Shown here piece by piece: positions 47,576 through 60,985 of a DNA stretch of 64,000 nucleotides. The notes beneath the pieces are model-generated. The model was not told the origin of the DNA. It was given only the letters and a program-made list of their open reading frames with translations, and searched no databases. The DNA comes from Oryzias latipes (lineage: Eukaryota > Chordata > Actinopteri > Beloniformes > Adrianichthyidae). Location of the stretch: the NCBI RefSeq assembly GCF_002234675.1, contig NC_019875.2, positions 22,810,299-22,874,298 of the forward strand. Direction: 5' to 3'. Both the position numbers and the translations under genes were made by a program. Positions within the stretch are counted from its first letter, which is position 1, and every line of letters starts with the position of its first letter.

Positions 47576-48750
47576 ACACGCACACGGGAAGTGAGGTGTT
47601 CTGAATAATAAAACACATTCAGATTTGTTGAAGCTATAAGGATGGACGATGAAACAAACAGTCACGCGCGCTTCCACCCACTCTTTAACACGCGCTGAGA
47701 TTTCCAGGTTTTCGCTTGTTATTTCCATGAAGACAAGTATATTAAAATGAAGTCAAAGGTTTTGTTGCGTTGTTTTGTACTAAATCCACTATTGCCCGTG
47801 GGGTATTAACGCCTAGAAACGGACTGTTTTGCAGCCTGACCTGCTTTTGTCTCCTTTGTGACTTCTTTCCAGTCATGTTCAACTCAAACAAAGTTGTTAT
47901 TTAATAGGAATTGATTGATATCTGAGCTCAAGTATCTCATGTTTCCAAACTTAAAAGTGATAGACCAAATAAAAAAACACGCACATTTCCAGAGGACAAA
48001 TCACAGAAATTCTGTCTTACTTGGCTAATGGCTAAATCCTCTCCTTATCCGATGCTCTCCGGTGATTTCTCCACCGACTTGGACGCCTTTTTCTTTAAAT
48101 AATCGCCTGTTTCTGACCGCATCCGCGCAGAACAGAGTGCGCATAACAGTGGATCATTGATGCTGCAGAGTCCTGCGAGCAAACTTGGAAGTGAAAACAT
48201 CCTCCGCCTCACGCAGGCAGACTGCGACTGACAAGTGCGGAGCGTCCAGCATGGTGAGCTGAGCGGATAAACTCCGCCTCAACGCGTGCGCCTCAGAGAG
48301 AGGGAAGCGCGCGCGGGGGTGGGTGGGGGGTGAGACCATCAATGCCAATTTGAGAATGGATTCAGGTGTTCGTCTTTCAAGGAGAAGATTCACCAATTAT
48401 TCTCATTAGTCAGATCGTAAAGCCCAGGGAAAAGCGCGTAAAACGTTGCCGGGGGCAAATCAGGACCGGCGCGTAACGAACTGGAAACTTCATGTGTCAC
48501 ACATTTGTGAGCCGTTTTCAGGGTGCTGTGTGTGGGATCCTTTGCAGGGATACTGGCTTCATGAGACCACTGTTTCAAAGTTTGTATACCTTAAACAGAC
48601 TACAGTATTTTGAGTTTTTGGAAACACCGAGTCTCAAAAAGTCTAAAAGTTGAGTTTATAGGTCAAATATTTGTCATAAAGAGGCAAATATCACAAAGGA
48701 CCAGCTTTTTGATATTTTTATGTGAAGTCTCATTCTACTTCATACACTCC
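47576..48750. other. Intergenic; CpG-bearing block at 48.0-48.5 kb
   Basis: The sequence between 48060 and 48480 is rich in CpG (ATCCGCGCAG, GCGCGCGCGGGGG) and would suit a promoter or regulatory island. A donor-like ATG|GTGAGC occurs on the plus strand near 48251, but no matching downstream exon was recognised. Confidence 0.35.
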
Positions 48751-48754
48751 TAAA

Positions 48755-48975
48755 ACACACGGGTTATTTCCCTTAACCCTGGGTTATTCTTATTTGTGGA
48801 TTACTTTTTGGAGCAATACAAATTGTTGGGGTTATAGTGGTTTCATTTGAATCCAATTTATGTTTTTCCTGTTTATCCTTTTTTTTTTCTAAGTTAAAAC
48901 AACCCAGCAAGGTGGAAGTCCCTTTTAAACCTTAGACTTGGGTAAAAAACAACCCAACTTTTGTTATTTTTAACT
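48755..48975. mobile_element. Possible decayed DNA-transposon repeat with GGGTTA/AACCCA motifs
   Basis: ACGGGTTATTTCCCTTAACC and CTGGGTTATTC at the left, and AACAACCCAGC and AAAAACAACCCAAC at the right, form imperfect inverted blocks like those of common fish GGGTTATT elements. Borders are uncertain. Confidence 0.3.
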
Positions 48976-51787
48976 AATTTATAGTGTGTAACTTGCTTGC
49001 TTACTTGTTAATGATTGAACCAAATCATGTATTTTGACTAAAAACAGGATTTAGATTTGATTAGACATTTGTTTAATTTGCTATGAAAACATTTTCCTTA
49101 CAAAGTCTATCTAGGCAATATTTTGAGGACTGGAACCTGCAAATGCATTGTTTATTTAAGTAACTGGGGAAATATTATTATCATCATTATTATTAACATT
49201 TTAATAACCATTGAGATTTTAAAGTGCAGAGATGGTTCTGTCCATTGTAAAGACGAAGGCCCATTTAAACCAAATCCTACATTTCAAGGCGCAATGATTG
49301 GAAAAGGACTAATCTTTGGAGGAAGAAACGAGAAAAGACCTGCGGAGCAACTTGTAATATCTGTCAACTTGCAATGATATCTTAAAAAAGATGGAATCTC
49401 TCTGCATGTGTGCACGAAGAGGGAGCAGCGATCCTCAGCTTCAATCGCAGTTTGCATCAGATAGCAGCCACGTATCTGATTATTGCGCATGAGCAATCTG
49501 TTAGTTTCATGAAGGTGCAGCTCTCCTGTCAGACTGCAGCACAGGTTGGACTTTGTGTATGATTGGGCATCACTCTTGAGCAGATTAAATCAGTTTTTGC
49601 AGCAGCTGCAGTTGGAGTACCCAGAGAGTGTTGCAGTGCCCTGTTTTACTCACAGGAAAAATAAAAAATCATTCTTGGAACATGAAAGTGTGAAATGCAC
49701 GGTCATAAACGCTTCAGAGCATGCGCGTGCAGAAGTTGATGTGTAAAGTGAATCTCTGCAGAGCATCAGAGACGAGTTTTCCCGTTAGTAATCTGCAGGT
49801 TTGTGCAAGAAATAAAAGATCTTTAGGATGTAAAAGTGCTGGTTGCGCGCGCGCACAGATAAATGAGTGTGCAATGGAAAGAGAAGTCAAAATCAAGTTC
49901 AGCAGCGTGCTGGAGACAAATTAACATGACAATCCGGTCTGAGGATCCTCCACGTCCCCCCTCCAGCCATTTTACACCCCACCCGCCCAGCGGAGTCTGG
50001 CGTCAGCCGCGCTACACTTTCCCAGGCTCACAACAATATCTCCCTGCTGAACTCTGCACTGCAGCGCTGCCTGAGGCCTCTTCCTCTTCCTCCTCCTCCT
50101 CCTCCTCCTGCTGCTGCTCCTCCACTCTCACCTCCTCTTCAGGAGCACACGGTGACCATGATCCATTAATAACCTCTAAGTTTTGGTATCTCAAGTGATG
50201 TTCTTACGCTTTCACATGAAGAAATTTTCTAAAAGTATGAATAAGGCATTAAAAACTATGTTATATATATTTTATCTACTAAAAATATGACATTCAGCTC
50301 AATTGTTACAACAAAGTCCCTTGAATAATACCACAAGAAGCTAAACAAAACGAGGAAGAAAAAACACAGTTTTCCAAAAGTAAAACTGTAGATTTTTTGA
50401 TTTCCTTTCCTGAAATGCTAAAACATAATTACATTATTTCTCCTTATATAACAGATACAAAGATGAGTCCACTCAAAATAACCTGGAATACAGCTCACGT
50501 TGTACCAATGCTCAACAAAATAACAATACTCACAGTTTCTGGAGGGATAATCCACATTTTGTAAAGAAAAGTCGTTCAATGAGTTTTTTCCTCATTTGTC
50601 TTTTCCACGAACGAGGCCTCAGAATAAAACACACGTGGGTCTAAACAACACCTCCATTTTTGAGTTATTATTGTTTGTTGCTCCTTTGTAAGGAGGAGAC
50701 AGAATATTCTCTTAGCGGACATGGGGATGAAAACTGCGGCTGTAGACAGCGAGGGAGGAAAAAGGAGCTCTGATGATGATGATGAGGAGGAGGAGGAAGG
50801 AGGAGGAGGAGGAGGGAGCGCAGCTCAGGGCCTATCAGATTTGTCTAACAGGCCCTTTATTTTACCAGGAGGAGCAGAGAAGGGAGTGCTGCTGACTTTG
50901 TCATGAGTAAAATATGTTTTTATTCAAATTATAGAAGCGAGAACAGGAGATTTTCATGATAGAAACACAATAATAAGAGAAGCAAAATGAAAACACAATA
51001 AGACGATTTTATTTTCTCATAAGGTCAATTTTTGCAGGTCTCCAGACTTAGGTGTGTCGCGGGTTTTATTCACTCACATTTGGCTGTAATTTAATAGACT
51101 TGAAGAGGAGACCCCTGTCATGTATATGAGCTGCCTGAAGCTTATATTTCAAGGTCAGTTACGTTTTTCTTTCCCTCCAATAAATTCACAAAACGACACA
51201 ATCAAACCGGTGAACTGTGCAAAACAGCGACTCAGACTTAAACTAGTGCTGGAAAGTGATCATCTGCAATACAAATATATAATAAAATTAATTTTAGTGC
51301 CACATCACACAGCGGCGTAGTTGTAAAAAAATCAACGAGTTTTTTTTTAACTGTTATGTAGAAAATATACAATTACTGTTGTGTTTAATGTCATTTTAGA
51401 AATACTATTATCATCTGTAGTTTTATATCCTAAAATATTTAAATAGTTTGTCAAATGATTCAAAATAAACGATATTGCAAAACGTCAAATGTGCTCATTA
51501 AAAAAACGATTTAAATGAAAACGCAAACACGGGGTAAAACAGTGACACCTGCTGGCGGAAGAGGGTATTTTCCTGCATAATCTGCAGACAGTTCATTTAC
51601 AGTCTGATTTTTAGGCATTCATGCAGCTGCATACATGAAACCAACCAAAGGAAAAACAAACAATGATTATTTGGCATTAATCTATTAAAATAAATCACGC
51701 TTTTTACAGATTTTTTGATGGATGTTGAAACATAATCTTGGTGAACTTCCAGTGCTTTTGTAAAAAGAAAAAAATATTACATCTCTT
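48976..51787. other. Intergenic region, no gene seen
   Basis: This stretch includes TCC/GAG triplet runs at 50083-50118 and GAT/GAG/GGA triplet runs at 50771-50818. These create acidic or serine-rich open frames (50012-50194 minus and 50721-50906 plus) that I do not accept as genes. CTCF-like sequence in reverse orientation lies at about 51544-51557. Confidence 0.4.
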
Positions 51788-51790
51788 TTA

Positions 51791-51856
<66 letters not shown>
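51788..51856. repeat. (ATT)n microsatellite
   Basis: About 23 tandem ATT units followed by a short ATC run. Confidence 0.95.
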
Positions 51857-51857
<1 letters not shown>

Positions 51858-52329
51858 GTATCATCATCATCATTATTTAAGGCTGCTTTTAGTTATGAAA
51901 TCTTATTTTTTTTAACAATATAAAATATTTTCTGATGTATAATTCTGTCTTCATTCAAAGGATATTCTGCTACGAAAGTTAAGGACAAATGCTTTCATTT
52001 CAGAACTCCAAGTCTCTAAAGCATAAGAAAATGATCATGCTGCAAAAAAATCTCTTTTTATTTTGTAAAAAAAATATGCATTTAAAAGGATCTTATATAA
52101 ACAAATTTTGTTGACATACAAAACAATTAATAAGATTTTAACTCTTTTTTTTAAATGTATTTACCCTTGTAGCTTTAAAGTTTTGGATGTAGAATAGTTT
52201 TACTCTAGTAAGTGACAATGCTAATCTAAAAGGTTTGTTTCTATTGCTTTTATTTTATACCTAATTTTCCTTTGCAATCTTTCAATAAATACAATTAAAA
52301 ATAATACTAAATTGAATTCTTCTCATAAA

Positions 52330-52560
52330 ATAATGCATGTGGTAACAGCTATTTAAGCACCACTTGATCTTTGTTATGCAGGAAATTGACTCTTCCACAT
52401 CTGTATTTGCCACATCTGCTCAGTTCTGTGGATTGAGTCAAATTAACAGATGTCTGTCCAGTTGAAGGCTTGGCTTAATCATTTATAAGAGCTTCGCTTC
52501 ACATGCTTTTATAATTTGACTCAATTGACATAAGATTTGACAGTTGAACTTCACAGTGAA
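52330..52560. promoter_or_regulatory. Candidate conserved noncoding element
   Basis: This is a compositionally balanced block inside very AT-rich DNA. It contains two CATCTG E-boxes (52398-52403 and 52413-52418), a further ACAGATGTCTGT E-box region, and a MEIS/TGIF-like TTGACAG (52537-52543). No coding potential was seen. The call rests on appearance and motif density. Confidence 0.3.
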
Positions 52561-53739
52561 AAAAAACGAGAGTACATGCCACGAATAAGAAAAGCCTCCA
52601 CATTTAAATCCGGACATTTTTGCCAGAATCTAATTCTCTATGTTTTGTGAGGAAAATGAAAAATTTAAAGTATTAATTTCCTCCCACCACGGTTAAATAA
52701 TGTATTAAATATATGTGAATTTTCTCCACTAAATGATCTTAGAAGAAAACAATGAACTCAGACTTAATATTTAGCCATTTTTGTGTTTGAGTTTAGGTAA
52801 TTCAACAATTGTGGGTCAAAGAAATTAATTTCTTTTTCTGTTTCTTTTCTTTAAAGTTGTTTTTCTCATAAAATACAGAAATTATAAGGCTTAGGTTAAA
52901 GAGATTGCTCAGATATTAACACTATATGTTATGGAGTTTGGCCTTAACAAATGTAATAAAACTGCTTTATGTAAACCAAAGTAATATTTTTTAAGAGTGC
53001 CACAATAACTACTAAGTGAAAAAAAGTATTTAACTGTTTTTATGTCCTGTTTACAAAAGAATACATCAGATGATCAAATTATTTTATATTTTACAAATAT
53101 TTTGTGGTTTTAAACTTTATGAAATATGTTTCCATACAAGTTTTATTCTAAAACAATGCTATATTTTTTAAAGAAAAAATAAACCTTTACATTATGTAAT
53201 GTTCTTTAACTGAGATACTTTGAATTGTCCCCAAAATAACAAATATTTAAAAATTTCAAACAGAATTAAGAGTTTTTGTTTTGTGACAAAAAGTTTAAGA
53301 TTTACCTAAAAAATGAGCATGCTAATTGATTCAAGCAAATAGAATACAGCAATGGCTAAAACATGAACTTTTTAATACAAAGTTCGGAAGCTTGCAGCTA
53401 AAACCTTTCACTGAAGACACATAAATGATAAATAGCAATGAATTATTGAACTTTATAATTGTTCACACCCAGAAAGGCTAAAAAGTCTTTAATATGTTTT
53501 AAAAAGCTTTACATAACTAAAAGTTCCTGCAGGATTCTCCCTAAGAAGGCTAAAAATATTTGCAAATATGATAAAGATTTTAAACGCAGTTAAACCTATG
53601 GAAACAGTTAAAAATTATCGAGAGAAATGGAGCACCATAAATAATTTTTAACGAATCCGTTTTGTTTTGGCAGCCTTTGAACTAAAAACGAAAATTAAGA
53701 ATAATTTGATTTCAAAATAAGTAACACAAAGCCTTTCTG
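52561..53739. other. AT-rich intergenic DNA, nothing recognised
   Basis: Strongly AT-rich sequence with no protein-like frame or recognised repeat family. Confidence 0.5.
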
Positions 53740-54190
53740 TGTGGCTGTAATTTAAGTATTGCCAGTGTCCCGGGCTAAAGCGGTCTAATTCGCGCGCTGG
53801 GTCGGCTCAGCCCAGCCTGTGTAAGTGTGCGTAATAAAGTTCTTACCGCAGCAGGCTCGTGCAGAGAGCTGTTAATTCCTCCTCTGCCTGGTGTGAAAGA
53901 GGGACTTAATCTGAAGCAGGCTGGGTTTTATGATAATCTGAGCTGACACCGACCTGTGCGCCGTGAATGGACGGGGGCAGCCTCGAGCCGGCGTTCCCAC
54001 GAGCCGCATTCCTGCGGTCAAGTTCAAGCTCAAAGCGCGAGGCGTGCCGCGTGGATAATTCCCAAAAGGCGCGCGCTCCCCGCCGTGGGAGAGTTCATCA
54101 CCCCATATTCAAATGCAGAGGTGCAAGACAGGCGCACAAAAGGGAAAAGAAGCGTCTCTTGTGTTCTCTTCTCAGCTGAAAGAGTAAACA
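53740..54190 (-). promoter_or_regulatory. CpG-rich island with a strong minus-strand donor
   Basis: The CpG-bearing sequence (AATTCGCGCGCTGG, CGTGCCGCGTGG, AAAGGCGCGCGCTCC) stands out sharply from its flanks. On the minus strand a strong donor (CTGCG then GTAAGAAC) would end an exon at 53847. Open frames on the plus strand (53956-54195) have no recognised domain. It could be an alternative first exon or promoter of a leftward transcript, or a CpG-island enhancer. Confidence 0.3.
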
Positions 54191-57100
54191 AATAAAGAGT
54201 TCAGTCGCAGATTTTCCAGCAACTGAAAAGAAAATCAAGTTTTGCACCAACTTGCATGTTTCTGCTGCTTTTTAAAGTTTGTCTAAAGAAATTTAAAGAT
54301 AGCTGGGATCTTGGTGTTTGATTTGTTTATATGTTTTTGCCCTCTGTATAATATTTTAGGAGTATAGCTGTCAGGATGAGGGGGTTTACAACTTCCCTGC
54401 TCTCTTTTTGTCAACTAATGTGTAACGTTTTATCATTTTACTTCAGTCATTTTGTACGATTCCTTTTTTGAGCATCCTGTGGAAAATTCAACTTGTTGTC
54501 CTTTCTTTCTTTGTTCTTTTTAAATAAAACGTTTACTCTAAAAATGCAGAAAAGAAACAAAGAAAAAAAAACTGGGGTTGACTTATGTGACTTTCCTCCC
54601 ATTTTTTTTGAGCAAATAAGTCAATTATCATTGACAAACTTCACATTTAGGTTCAATGTGTCATGTCTTGTTTGCATAAATGCACATATGTCAACTCGTG
54701 ATGAAGAATAGTACAATTTACGTATGTGAATATAGACATGTGGAGATGTATCTCTTTTACTTTTTAAATTTACCAATAAATTCACAATTCATCTTCCACA
54801 TTTTTATGTATGCAGGCCTATTAATCCTTTTTGCCTTCTTTAATATTTTTGATTTGATTCCTTAAAAACTTATTCCGATCCAAAGCTCTCTCCATTTAGA
54901 TGATATTTTTAGTCAGGTTTGCACATTTTCTTAAAAAGGAATCATTAAAGCTTGTGTTTGTCTTTGACATAAACTTTGAAGAGAAACAATGTTTTTCTAT
55001 ATTTAATCCAAGAGACATTTCCAAAGAAACATTTCAAAACTTGAAAACTAAGTCTAAATGTCATTTTAAAAGGTTTATTAATTCAGTTTGTACATTGTGT
55101 CTCTTCTTATGTGACATTGGGTTACTCATCTGAGTCTTTTAAAGTATTTTGTCTACATTTTGCCACTTAAACGAAATGAAAATATAAAAATACTTTTTGA
55201 AAAGGCAATCTCTAAACTGAAAATTGGTAAATATTTATTAAAGGTAAAAAAAAAGAAAGTTTCCTTTAATCTTTTGCAATTTTCGAATATTTTTTATAAA
55301 TAGCTTTTGATTAGGTCTTAAAAAAAGCACATTTTTAATTGATCTCAAAATAAGCAGCGCTTTATAGGATGATAAAGTCACCTTTGACTGTATATGTGAG
55401 GAAAACAGTATTTTCTCCATGACTCATTTCATCGTTAAAGCAAGACTTTGGATGAGTTGATTCTCGAGAATCCCCCCTCCCTCCATGTGTGAGGGCTGCG
55501 TCTCGCCGGAGTATAATTGGCTGACTCGGTCCCAGACAGTCCTCACCCGCCTCCTCGTGTTCCTGCATTTGAGGTCCCATAAAACTGTGTCTGCTTGGCC
55601 GATCCCATGACCCCCAAGGGAATATAACCTTCACTCATGATTTGGTTTCTCTGTCTGTGAAAACTTTTGCATGTGAGGAGGTTTTTCCCATCCGATCTTC
55701 TCATACTACCTCAAATGCCCCTTTATTTTGTGGGCTCTTGCAGTTATTTGTGTCATAAAGAAGATTGGATCATCATGCTGTTGCCTCTCTTGTTGACCTT
55801 TCCTTTACAACCATGTAGAGTTTTTCCTTCCTTGCATTTACACATCTTTTATGGTGGATTTTGAAGCTCTGCAGCATCATGAAGCTCTCTAACATCTTGT
55901 TGAAGGACACAGATCAGTGCTGAGGGAAACGGCGTATTATGTAATGACAACAAGGAGGGCTGGCCAGGTCAGAGGTGACATGAACTCCTGACCTGCTCTG
56001 AGACCCAAAGCGTGCCACTGACCACAGGCCTGTTGATGAACTCGTAAAGTGGTGGACTCTGCCTTCGCTGACCTTTGGTGTTGCATGCTGGGACTCAGTC
56101 TGATCAGCGAACAGGAAGCAGCTTTAGTGAAGAGGATGCCATGAAAGGAAACACTTTGTAAATTTAAAAAAATGTGTATTTTAAGTTAATACAATGTTTG
56201 TAAAGGGAAGTTAAATGTTTAAGCAGTTATTTTTATTATTGCCGTTGTTTAAGCAAAATCCTTACAGTTGTAGTTGTGACTTGTTTTAATTACATAAATC
56301 ATTGGATAAATAACAAAATATGTGACTAAACAACTTTAAATGTAAAGATTTTTTAAATACGTTTAACACAAAACTAAAAAGTAATAAATAAATAAAACTT
56401 TTGGATGGTTTAAGAAGTTTCTCTTCTTCAGTCGTATGTCCATTTGCCTCAGTGAGACTATAAAATCATTTGTAATCCAACAAATACATTCGTTATTTTC
56501 TAATCTTTTCGTATTCATCATCAACAACATTTATTTATAATTGATTTGCTTAAATGTAGACATTTGTTTCTCATAAATACCTTCTGATATCTTAATAAAA
56601 CTAAGTTGCTTTGTGTTGAAAACATATATACTTGCTGATAATAGATTTTAGAACATGTTTTTTATACCCACAAGAATAAAAAAGGGGGTGGAGCTTCTGT
56701 TGCTTTCAAATAGACACCGGTATTTGATGTTATGGCCTCAAAAACAAAACAAAACAAAACAACAGACTGATATTTTCATACCAGACTGAGGGAAAAGTGT
56801 GTGAACTGTGTGTCTGTGATGTATCTTCAGGGCGCCGTTCTTCTCTCTTCACACCTTCGCCTTTGAATCGATCTTGGACTCAGTCTTCTCCGTAAATACT
56901 CTGATCATGCTGTAATTGTTGGGTGTGTCTGCACAGAGGGCTGAAACACACCTGATCTCAAATTTGCAGCAAGGGACTGAGATGTTTCTATTCTCTATGC
57001 ACCAGGGTTACAACATGAAAAATGCTGAAAGAGAACAATAACTCTTTGTAGGAAGTGTTTGCAGCAAGATGTTGGTTATAGTGGTGAATGCATGGCCGCT

Positions 57101-59072
57101 TGCAGTCGTGTGTTGCTACAGCATCAGAGCCAGTGACCCAAAGAAATTGAAGAATTGGGTAAAGAAGGCCGGTTTGCTGTTCTGGGCGGCTGCTAACCTG
57201 CAGAGGAGTGTTGCAATCGACTGAGAACGTAATGGAAAACGTTGCACCCTTTCTGTTCATTCAGATGTGCAAAAGACGACCTCACAAAATGATGCTCCAC
57301 CGGATAATGACGAGACTTTAAAACTGCTTTGTTTTAATTTCCCCTGTGGTTGAGGAAGAATTTTGACTTGATTTGCACTAAGAGGAGCAAGAATCTGTCT
57401 TAAAATACAAATAGAGAAAATCTGATGTTTATTAGCAAATATTTATATTTTATTGCTCGGTTTAAAAGGTTAAAGTCAGTCTGACCCAGAGAGAACCCCT
57501 CAGTCTGTTTCAAGGCTGATTGTGAGGCACAGTCAGCACAGATGTACACCAAGACAAACCATAGCATACATACAAGGATTTAAACTTTCTTTTTTTCAAG
57601 GAAAATAAAATATTTTGCACAAAGCTTAAAGCCATATAACACAATCCTAAATGTTTGATCAGGAAAGATGCTCTGCAGCAAAGTCCTCTTCATGTTTCAC
57701 CACTGTTTCATGGTTGGGCTCAAACAGGAACGAGTAGGCACACACACGCACACACACACACATACACACACTCTGCAGGGCAGTAATTTTTCACTCAGCC
57801 CTGTGGGCCTCTGACAGGTCTGGGAGAGAGTCTGCCCCCATGTAAGGCAGACTGGCAGGACTGACACTGCCGTATAGCAACGTTAATTATGGGCATCTGT
57901 TTAGATGTCCCAGTCTGGGGGCCTTCCAGGGCCCTTGACTGTTGCCATAGGGACAGTGGAGAACCGTTGGTGGTTTGCTGGGCAGACAGAGACCCCCTTA
58001 TTCTCCTGAGAGGTGGCCAGACATGACCCCCCACGATTCACCCCTTTTGATTTGGGTGGGAAAAGGAGAGGCGCAGTCAGATATTTTAAGGAGAATTCTG
58101 CATATTGTTGGTGCAAATCCTGTCAGGAAACTATCAATAGTGACGAATTAAATGTAAAAAAAACAGAAACAAAAATGGAATTTCAGAGCAAAAACACAGA
58201 TGATGGATATTTTCCAAATGGCTAGAGCAGCATCATATCTGCTTCTCTCATTTCCAGTACAGGTGAAGCATGGATGAAAACTGTAATATTGATTCAAAAT
58301 GCTGCACGGCAAACAAACTAGACTAATCTATTTAAACATAATACTCAGACACACACGCAGACTGCATGAACACCCTTTATTCCCACTTTGCATAAATTAT
58401 CCAGTGTCTGTGCTCTGAAATGCATTGTTGTGTTTTCCCACACCTCCCCATTTGACGTCTCTTTTGTCACCGTGAATAAAAGCAGACTGATGGATGGGAG
58501 GTGCTCTGCAGATGCATCCAAGAGGAGAGCTCGCCCTAATGCTGCCACAGAGACACCAAGTGACCCCTGCTGGACAGGAAGCGAACTGAACAGAACAAAT
58601 TGAAAGCCAGGATTGGCTGTGGTTTTACTGAAATGGGCAAGACATTTTATGGAGAAAAACGTTTATTTTTATTTATTTTTTTATTATTTTTTTAAAGAGA
58701 AGTGTCTTTTTGGAGAAACAAAACGTCAATTATGTTACAATTTATATTGTCCATCAAAGCTTTTTTTATTCAACACAGCAAACTCAGATTAATTTTGAAG
58801 CCTCTGCTTTTCAGAGATTCAACACATATTTGCTAAAATATTTACTAATTTGCTTTCCTTTAGTGCGTTCTCTTTGGGCAATTTTGCATGAAAAACAATA
58901 TTTTACAGTATGCCTGTGTATGCAGCAAACAAATGCAGACTTAAACTACAAAAATATGGAAAATGAAAACCAAAAAACAAGTAAATAGCTTAAAAAACTT
59001 AATAGTGTACTTTTCTACTGTTTCCATAGAATTTAAGAGATTAAGTTATCGCCAGATACTATGAGTTATTAG
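54191..59072. other. Intergenic region, no gene seen
   Basis: This stretch contains an (AAAAC)n run near 56743-56762 and a CA-rich tract near 57738-57772. A balanced block at 57780-58130 contains an RFX X-box-like GTTGCCATAGGGAC (57941-57954). A CTCF-like reverse motif lies at 58561-58575. No gene is supported. Confidence 0.45.
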
Positions 59073-59392
59073 CATCCATTCATCCCTGCATCTTCAGAAC
59101 CCGCTGAACCCCTTTTTGGGTCACAGCATTGCTGGAGCCAACCCAGCTATTGTGGGACGAAGGCAGGGTACATCCTGAACAGGTCACTATTGTTGCAGGG
59201 CCACACACTCATATGCACACAAGTGGGCAATTTTGAGTCATCAGTTAACCTATGCAGCATGCTATTGGGAGGAAGGCCAGAGAAATGTCATGTAGCTTCA
59301 AGGAGAACATGCAAACTCCAAAGGACCCAGCGGGGATTGAAACCAGAGCCTTTTCGCTGTGAGGTGACAGACAGCGCTAACCGTTTGGCTCA
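59073..59392 (-). mobile_element. SINE-like dispersed repeat, antisense and diverged
   Basis: Read on the minus strand it follows the same order as the copy at 23010-23388: AACGGTTAGCGCTGTC head, CACCTCACAGCGAAAAGG, TTTGGAGTTTGCATGTTC, and a 3' part ending in GATGAATGGATGC. It is more diverged than the intronic copies. Confidence 0.7.
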
Positions 59393-60780
59393 GTATGAGC
59401 AGTTTTTGTTTATTTGCTGCTCTGAGGCCCGTAGACACGTGATAAAATGTCATGGGAAGTTAAATCCAACTTATAACAATATTAAGTGTTTTTCAAGATG
59501 ATCTTGTTTTCTAACAGTCAAGATGGTTTTAAACTTTGTTTGTAGAGCACTTTTTGTATAAAAGTAGCTCAAAGTGCTTGACATAAAACATGTTCCAAAT
59601 TTAAAAAAACTAAAAAGCAAGAAATAAAAGGAGAAAAAAAACTCATGAAAGCCCCCCCCCCCCCCCCCCATAACATAATAATGCATAAAATGACACACAA
59701 GTTGCGAATTAGAAATCTGGAAATATTAAAGCAATTCAATAAGCTAAACTGAACATGCTTAAAAACAGAACAAAAAGCCTTATGTGTAAATTTGATGGAT
59801 GTAAAGTATTAAAAACACTGTCAGACTTTGAGGAATGTCCAATTAACAGAAGAGACCAGTGAGTTGTGATAAGTATGAACCTTTCAAGGTTCTAAGAAAT
59901 AGAATAGTTTAAAACTCCTTTGCATAAATATTTAGTCTAAAAAGATAAATAATCTAAAATAGAAAAACCATCTGAAATTTTGCATTTCCCCTCATGTTTC
60001 TATGGGCTCTAACTTTTATGAGTTTGACTCATTTTGTTACTTTTCAGGTCACGAATGTCTTTAGGAATCTATGGAAGCGAGATCATCAGTCAGGCCAACA
60101 CAATGCCCTCTTTCCCTGTTACTTTATAGGTCTTTGTTTTCTTTCAAGCACTGCAGTGAGCATCCAAAACTGCTGAATGGAGATATCTAAATCCGGTTTA
60201 CCTGCCTCTGGCAAAAGAAGAAGAGAGTTATTAATTTATAGCTAAACAGGAGAGAAAAAAAACTCGGCTTCACTGTTCTCCAGCTGTTCTTTTGTTCCAG
60301 CTTTCTTGATCTGTTAATATTTAAAGTTTGTTTAAAAAAACGTGTTAAAATAGATCACATTTGATATTTCGCTGCAACATTGTTGATTACTTTATATTCT
60401 TTAGAACTTTTTAAAATATTAGACCCACTTATCTCTGATAAATAAACAGAAATCCTTTAATATAACTTTTCCTTTATCATAACAATGTCTAACTTAATTT
60501 GCTGTTTGTAAAAAACATATAAGTCAAATCTCTGGCATATTTTGTCCTTTATTCAACCAGCATGGATCTTCAGATTTGTCTTTGTCTCTCTTATGAGAGC
60601 TTAAGATCTCTAATGAACAGAAGATGATTAGATGAAGTGCAAGAGGCATCATCATTTTACTGAAAATTTTTATTTGACATTTTAATAAAATAGGAAAATG
60701 TTAAATTTTAGTTGTGTAAACCTTTATTGTCATTTTAATAGAGTATTAAAACGTATGGAAATTTGGTTAATTACTTTTAA
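59393..60780. other. Intergenic AT-rich DNA
   Basis: An 18-base C run lies at 59652-59669; otherwise the stretch is AT-rich, with no supported gene. Confidence 0.5.
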
Positions 60781-60985
60781 CCCTTGTGCTATCCCAGGCA
60801 CTTTAACATTGGGAGTTGGGTCATCTAGACCCACTAGACAGTGCACTGAACCTTTTTTCTTCAATGATTTGTGATCTTCACTGGTGTCCATGGATTACAA
60901 GAAATCTTTCCACCTTTATCCACCTTTGTCATGGTAGGAAGAATATGTCAATGTAAAGGTGGGGTCATCTAAGATAGCACAAGGG
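60781..60985 (-). mobile_element. piggyBac-type MITE, uninterrupted copy (205 bp)
   Basis: TTAA (60777-60780) precedes CCCTTGTGCTATCCCAGG, and the right end AGATAGCACAAGGG is followed by TTAC, a one-base decay of TTAA. The sequence is the reverse complement of the host element at 28132-28795 and reads straight through the point where that copy carries a hAT insertion (ACTGTCTAGTGGGTCT in the matching orientation). Confidence 0.85.
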
